Origin: Anodontia alba | Lineage: Eukaryota; Mollusca; Bivalvia; Lucinida; Lucinidae | DNA length: 64,000 nucleotides | Direction of reading: 5' to 3' | NCBI GenBank assembly: GCA_964016985.1 | Contig: OZ024823.1 | Coordinates: 41,512,264-41,576,263 of the forward strand | Shown: piece after piece, positions 60,971 through 64,000 of the stretch | How positions within the stretch are numbered: position 1 is the first letter of the stretch | How the letters are laid out: each line of letters begins with the position of its first letter | The notes under the pieces: model-generated | Databases searched by the model: none | What the model was told of the DNA's origin: nothing | What the model saw: the letters and a program-made list of their open reading frames with translations, nothing else | Program-made: the position numbers and the translations under genes

Positions 60971-61442
60971 ACTGAATTATGGTTATCAGGAAGCTGATGA
61001 TTAAGGACAATATCAATCTAAGAACTTCTGATATAGTGATAAATTATATTTTCTTTTTAAAATATCATGCACAAAAATAACAACTTCTTCCAAACAAAAG
61101 CAAACCAAAAGCATGTCTGTCATTTGTGAATAACTGACAAATCTAAAATACACAAAACAAGCTTACATATAATTACTGTGCTTGTTTTCAATGAGCTTTA
61201 GAAGTTATACCTTTGTCCAAATATAAAACTGTAATATTGTGTGGACTTTTCAAAAGCAAAAGTATTGCTTTATTTGTTTATTTTTTTCAGAAATTCGTAT
61301 TTAGAGGTAAGAAAACAACTGACATCCATATTTTCTGTTTGTAATTATAATTTTTAGAAAAATAAATTTGCCTTTTATGGCAGTAATTCATATCCAAATG
61401 TGGTGGAAGCAACTGGAGGTCAGTTTTTTGTTTGTTTGGCAG
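60971..61442 (+). promoter_or_regulatory. Intron-like sequence with two candidate 3' splice sites
   Basis: At 61280-61290, TTTTTTTTCAG precedes 16 bases (AAATTCGTATTTAGAG) and then GTAAGAAAA, which could be a micro-exon. At 61421-61442, CAGTTTTTTGTTTGTTT with GGCAG is a strong polypyrimidine tract and AG. The A/C-rich coding relic starts at the next base. Otherwise this is AT-rich, without ORFs or repeats I can name. Confidence 0.4.
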
Positions 61443-64000
61443 AAGCAGACACACATCAGCAGTACCCAATGAATACTTCAATTTCAACAGACCCCAAAAC
61501 TACTAACCATGTATGGCATAGGCTTTTCATACAATCACAACGAAGACGCACTGCAAGTAGAAGACTCCCCAACAAGATTGGAACCACCAAGATCACAACA
61601 AGGCAATCTAGCAGCCAGCATATCATGAGACTTACAAAGAGACTTCCTTCCCAACGTAACACCAATAGCACCAAACAACTCCTAAACAACAGCAAGCTAC
61701 CATGACCCAGCAACATCAACACCAAGAAGCGTACCCTTCAGATTCAAAAGAAAAACACTACAACCAAAAGAACCACCCTCAAAAACTAAAAACTAACCAT
61801 AACATACGGAGACAGAAAAATAATAACAGACAGTACAGGTACACCAGTATTTCCAAATTATTACAGAGTAGACCCACAAAAAGGAACAATAGCACCAGAC
61901 ACAAGCCTATCAGAAGACATAAAAACCCAAGTGATAGGATCCCAAACAGAATGCCAGAGACCAACTCAGAGACAATGACCCACTGGACGACACAGCAGGA
62001 GTCTTCAGAAAAACAGACCCTTACAGCGCAAGCGATTCAGACTAACACATGAAAACCAACAATGGACTACAGAAGACACCCAGGAGATCCAGCAAGAGTG
62101 CTACCAATAACAAAATACAAAGATGTAAAACAAACTATAAAGAGATTAGAATTAGCATTGACAGCACTGCAAGGAATACCAAACAGACCAGAACAAGAAA
62201 GAGAGATATACGGTTCATTATCAACACAAGCAAAACCACCAGGACCAAACCTACAACACCAACAAGAATCAAAATACTTCAAAATGTCTGGAAATGACTC
62301 AAAAGATTTCTACATACAGTACTTCCCCATTTCATATGACCAACCACCAAACGACCCTGAACAAATCAAACTAAAAACATGGGGACATGCACAAATAAAT
62401 CTAGACCACTTCCCACCACAAAAAAACCCCAACCTGTGGACACAAATACACGCCCACAAACTCCAATTCAATGTAGCAGATGGATACTACCTATCTCGCT
62501 ACCACAGCCCACCAAAACACATTTACAGACTCAAAGAAATGCCCAGCACAGTATTCATGCAAATAACCAACTCACTAGGATATGCCCACCTAATATGGAA
62601 CAATTTTGCAGAAGAGGAAAGCAACAATTGGACAACATACTGCATATACCTATCAGCAACAAATCCCCAAATGCCAAAGCCACAGCAACAGACCTACAAA
62701 GCAACGACAACACCTCCAAGATAAAATCCATAGTCCAGAACAAACAAGAAACATTCCAAAAAATTACACAACTCCAAGACCAAATAGAGAGAATACAAGA
62801 TGTCCTTTTAAAAACACCAGAAAGTAACAGAACCCACAAAACAATCTCCCAAAAAATTACACAACTCCAAGAGCAAATAGAGAGAACACAAGATGTCCTT
62901 TTAAAAACACCAGCAGTAATAGAACCCACAAAACCAATCTGAATACCAACACACCCCACACAACCAATACCAACTACACCACCAACCCCAATAACACATC
63001 CAATAACAGAAGAACAAGTCAAAGAATTACAAGACAAAATAAACTAGAAGACCCAAGACATACAAAAAAAAACAAAAAAAACCAAACAAGACATCACAGA
63101 AATAAAAAACACAAACAACCAACAACACCAATCCATCCTCCAAAACAGCCATGTCATACAACACAACCTCATAACAAACGAACACCAAGACAGTTCTATA
63201 CAGAAAACAGATGCCACACTAGCAGAGGTCCAAGATAAAATAAAACCAAACACACTATGGGAAGACTTAGCAAATGCAACAGACATCACAACAAACGCAT
63301 TCACCATAGCAAACAATGCCAGACAGATAGCTCAAGACACTCTACAAACCATGCTCAGCAAAATAGCAGATGTCACACAAATAGTAGAATCAGTCACAGG
63401 CACAGTCAGAAATGTATCAAGCACAGTCCGAGATGTATCAGAAACAGTCAAAACAGAAACCAACACAACAGATGCAATCACCAACACCTTACAAAACATA
63501 AAAGACACATTCCACTAACAAATCCAAGACATCACACAAACAGTACAAAATAATGAAGAGGACATACAACCAATACTAGACGGAAACTGGAAAACCAACA
63601 ACCAACAGAATCATCAACACCAACAGAAACAAGACCACCAAACTACACACTAAGATTTTTCAGAAATACATACAACTATGACCCATTTTCTATTTTCAGG
63701 ACCAACAATGACAGAATAAACTCATTCCTCCAACAACTACTACACCATAGTAATAGATGCTTTACAAGCAGACATCAACACAGACACCCTCAAACCCAAA
63801 GTAATACTAGAAACTGAAACAGGTACTCAAGTCTTCAACAAGGACGGAAGTCCACAGTTGGAATACTTTGATGAGAACAAACATGGCAAAATAAAGGACA
63901 ACCTCGTTAAGAACTGGTCAACCCCTTTGGACAAGTACAAAATGGACCCCACTACAAAGCAACAAATAAACGCCATAAAAAAATTCAGGAACTCATACCA
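61443..64000 (+). pseudogene. A/C-rich coding relic of unknown family, runs off the window
   Basis: The plus strand changes abruptly to A- and C-rich, G- and T-poor sequence (61 bases in 64% purine-A or C is typical; at 62881-62940 I count 28 A, 15 C, 7 G, 10 T). Protein-like segments follow one another in different frames. The first runs 61509-61790 (starts MYGIGFSYNHNEDALQVED, interrupted by TGA and TAA). The second runs 61796-62048 (TITYGDRKIITDSTGTPVF..., interrupted by adjacent TGA and TAG). The third runs 62062-62690 and is open for ~210 codons (includes MSGNDSKDFYIQYFPISYDQ and LGYAHLIWNNFAEEESNNW). The fourth runs ~62680-63587 with three stops and is coiled-coil rich. The fifth, 63590-63740, is in another frame. 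The last runs 63741-64000, back in the fourth frame and open to the edge. The segments contain acidic, aromatic and glycine residues not forced by the base bias, so they were coding. No transposase, polymerase, integrase, capsid or protease motif is recognisable. It may be a captured viral or mobile-element gene, or a fast-evolving host gene gone dead. Confidence 0.55.
62750..62942 (+). repeat. In-frame 93 bp tandem duplication in the coiled-coil segment
   Basis: AAAAAATTACACAACTCCAA begins at 62758 and again at 62851, 93 bases (31 codons) apart. Each copy encodes KITQLQ(D/E)QIER followed by QDVLLKTP, with hydrophobic residues in heptad-like positions. The length is a multiple of three and the frame is unchanged, consistent with duplication while the gene was under selection. 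Confidence 0.7.

Noticed and set aside
62555..63037. 160-codon minus-strand ORF rich in Cys, Val, Ser and Gly
   Set aside because: It is the antisense shadow of the A/C-rich block; T/G-rich antisense frames have few stops by composition.
61443..64000. Reassigned stop codons (alternative genetic code) in the A/C-rich block
   Set aside because: All three stops occur in otherwise protein-like frames and the frame itself changes several times, which reassignment cannot explain. Decay or sequence error fits better.

Overview
This is 64 kb of repeat-dense animal nuclear DNA with almost no recognisable host coding sequence. It has no operons, no ribosome-binding-site-led ORFs and no compact gene spacing. 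It does have several families of tRNA-derived SINEs, many hairpin MITEs, microsatellites, exon-like pieces with GT/AG borders, and composite elements whose tandem cores are followed by an ACGG-rich run and a terminal stem-loop. That last architecture matches the 'pearl'/BIV160-type elements known from bivalves, so a bivalve mollusc is the best guess. This is inference; no species can be named from the sequence.

Names used here are mine. SINE-A: about 300 bp, tRNA-like head, tail reading AAAACCTCAACACAAACAA. SINE-B: about 280 bp, related tail TAAACCCCAACACAATCAA on its own sense strand. SINE-K: tRNA-Lys-like head. SINE-L: tRNA-like head. MITE-C, -E, -G1, -G2: terminal inverted repeats, mostly at TTAA sites. 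MITE-F and MITE-H: hairpin elements. PL: pearl-like composite elements.

Layout. 1-9 kb: truncated PL, MITEs, three tandem arrays. 9.3-16.7 kb: two large PL elements with about 165 bp and 138 bp cores, one interrupted by a third PL. 18.1-19.6 kb: a second copy of that third PL. 20-28.5 kb: TTAA MITEs, SINEs and two decayed mariner transposases. 28.8-30.9 kb: PL with a core of about 540 bp. 31.6-35.5 kb: densely nested SINEs, including a three-level nest. 35.5-37.6 kb: 277 bp tandem array split by a roughly 900 bp TIR element. 39.5-43.4 kb: two more arrays. 43.4-48 kb: the most host-like part, with a polycystin-2-like channel exon on the minus strand, a decayed possible upstream exon, and another minus-strand ORF broken by a SINE. 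48-56.2 kb: SINEs, a long hairpin, a PL, and a tandem segmental duplication carrying four exon-like cassettes. 56-61 kb: MITEs and a 0.9 kb foldback element.

The last 2.5 kb (61,443 to the window end) differs from everything before it. It is A- and C-rich and poor in G and T on the plus strand, begins directly after a good 3' splice-site sequence, and holds a large coding relic broken by stops of all three types and several frame changes. It includes a coiled-coil stretch with an in-frame 93 bp duplication. I cannot assign it to a family; it is the strongest candidate for something undescribed.

No intact complete gene is supported anywhere in the window. Most long ORFs are translations of repeats.
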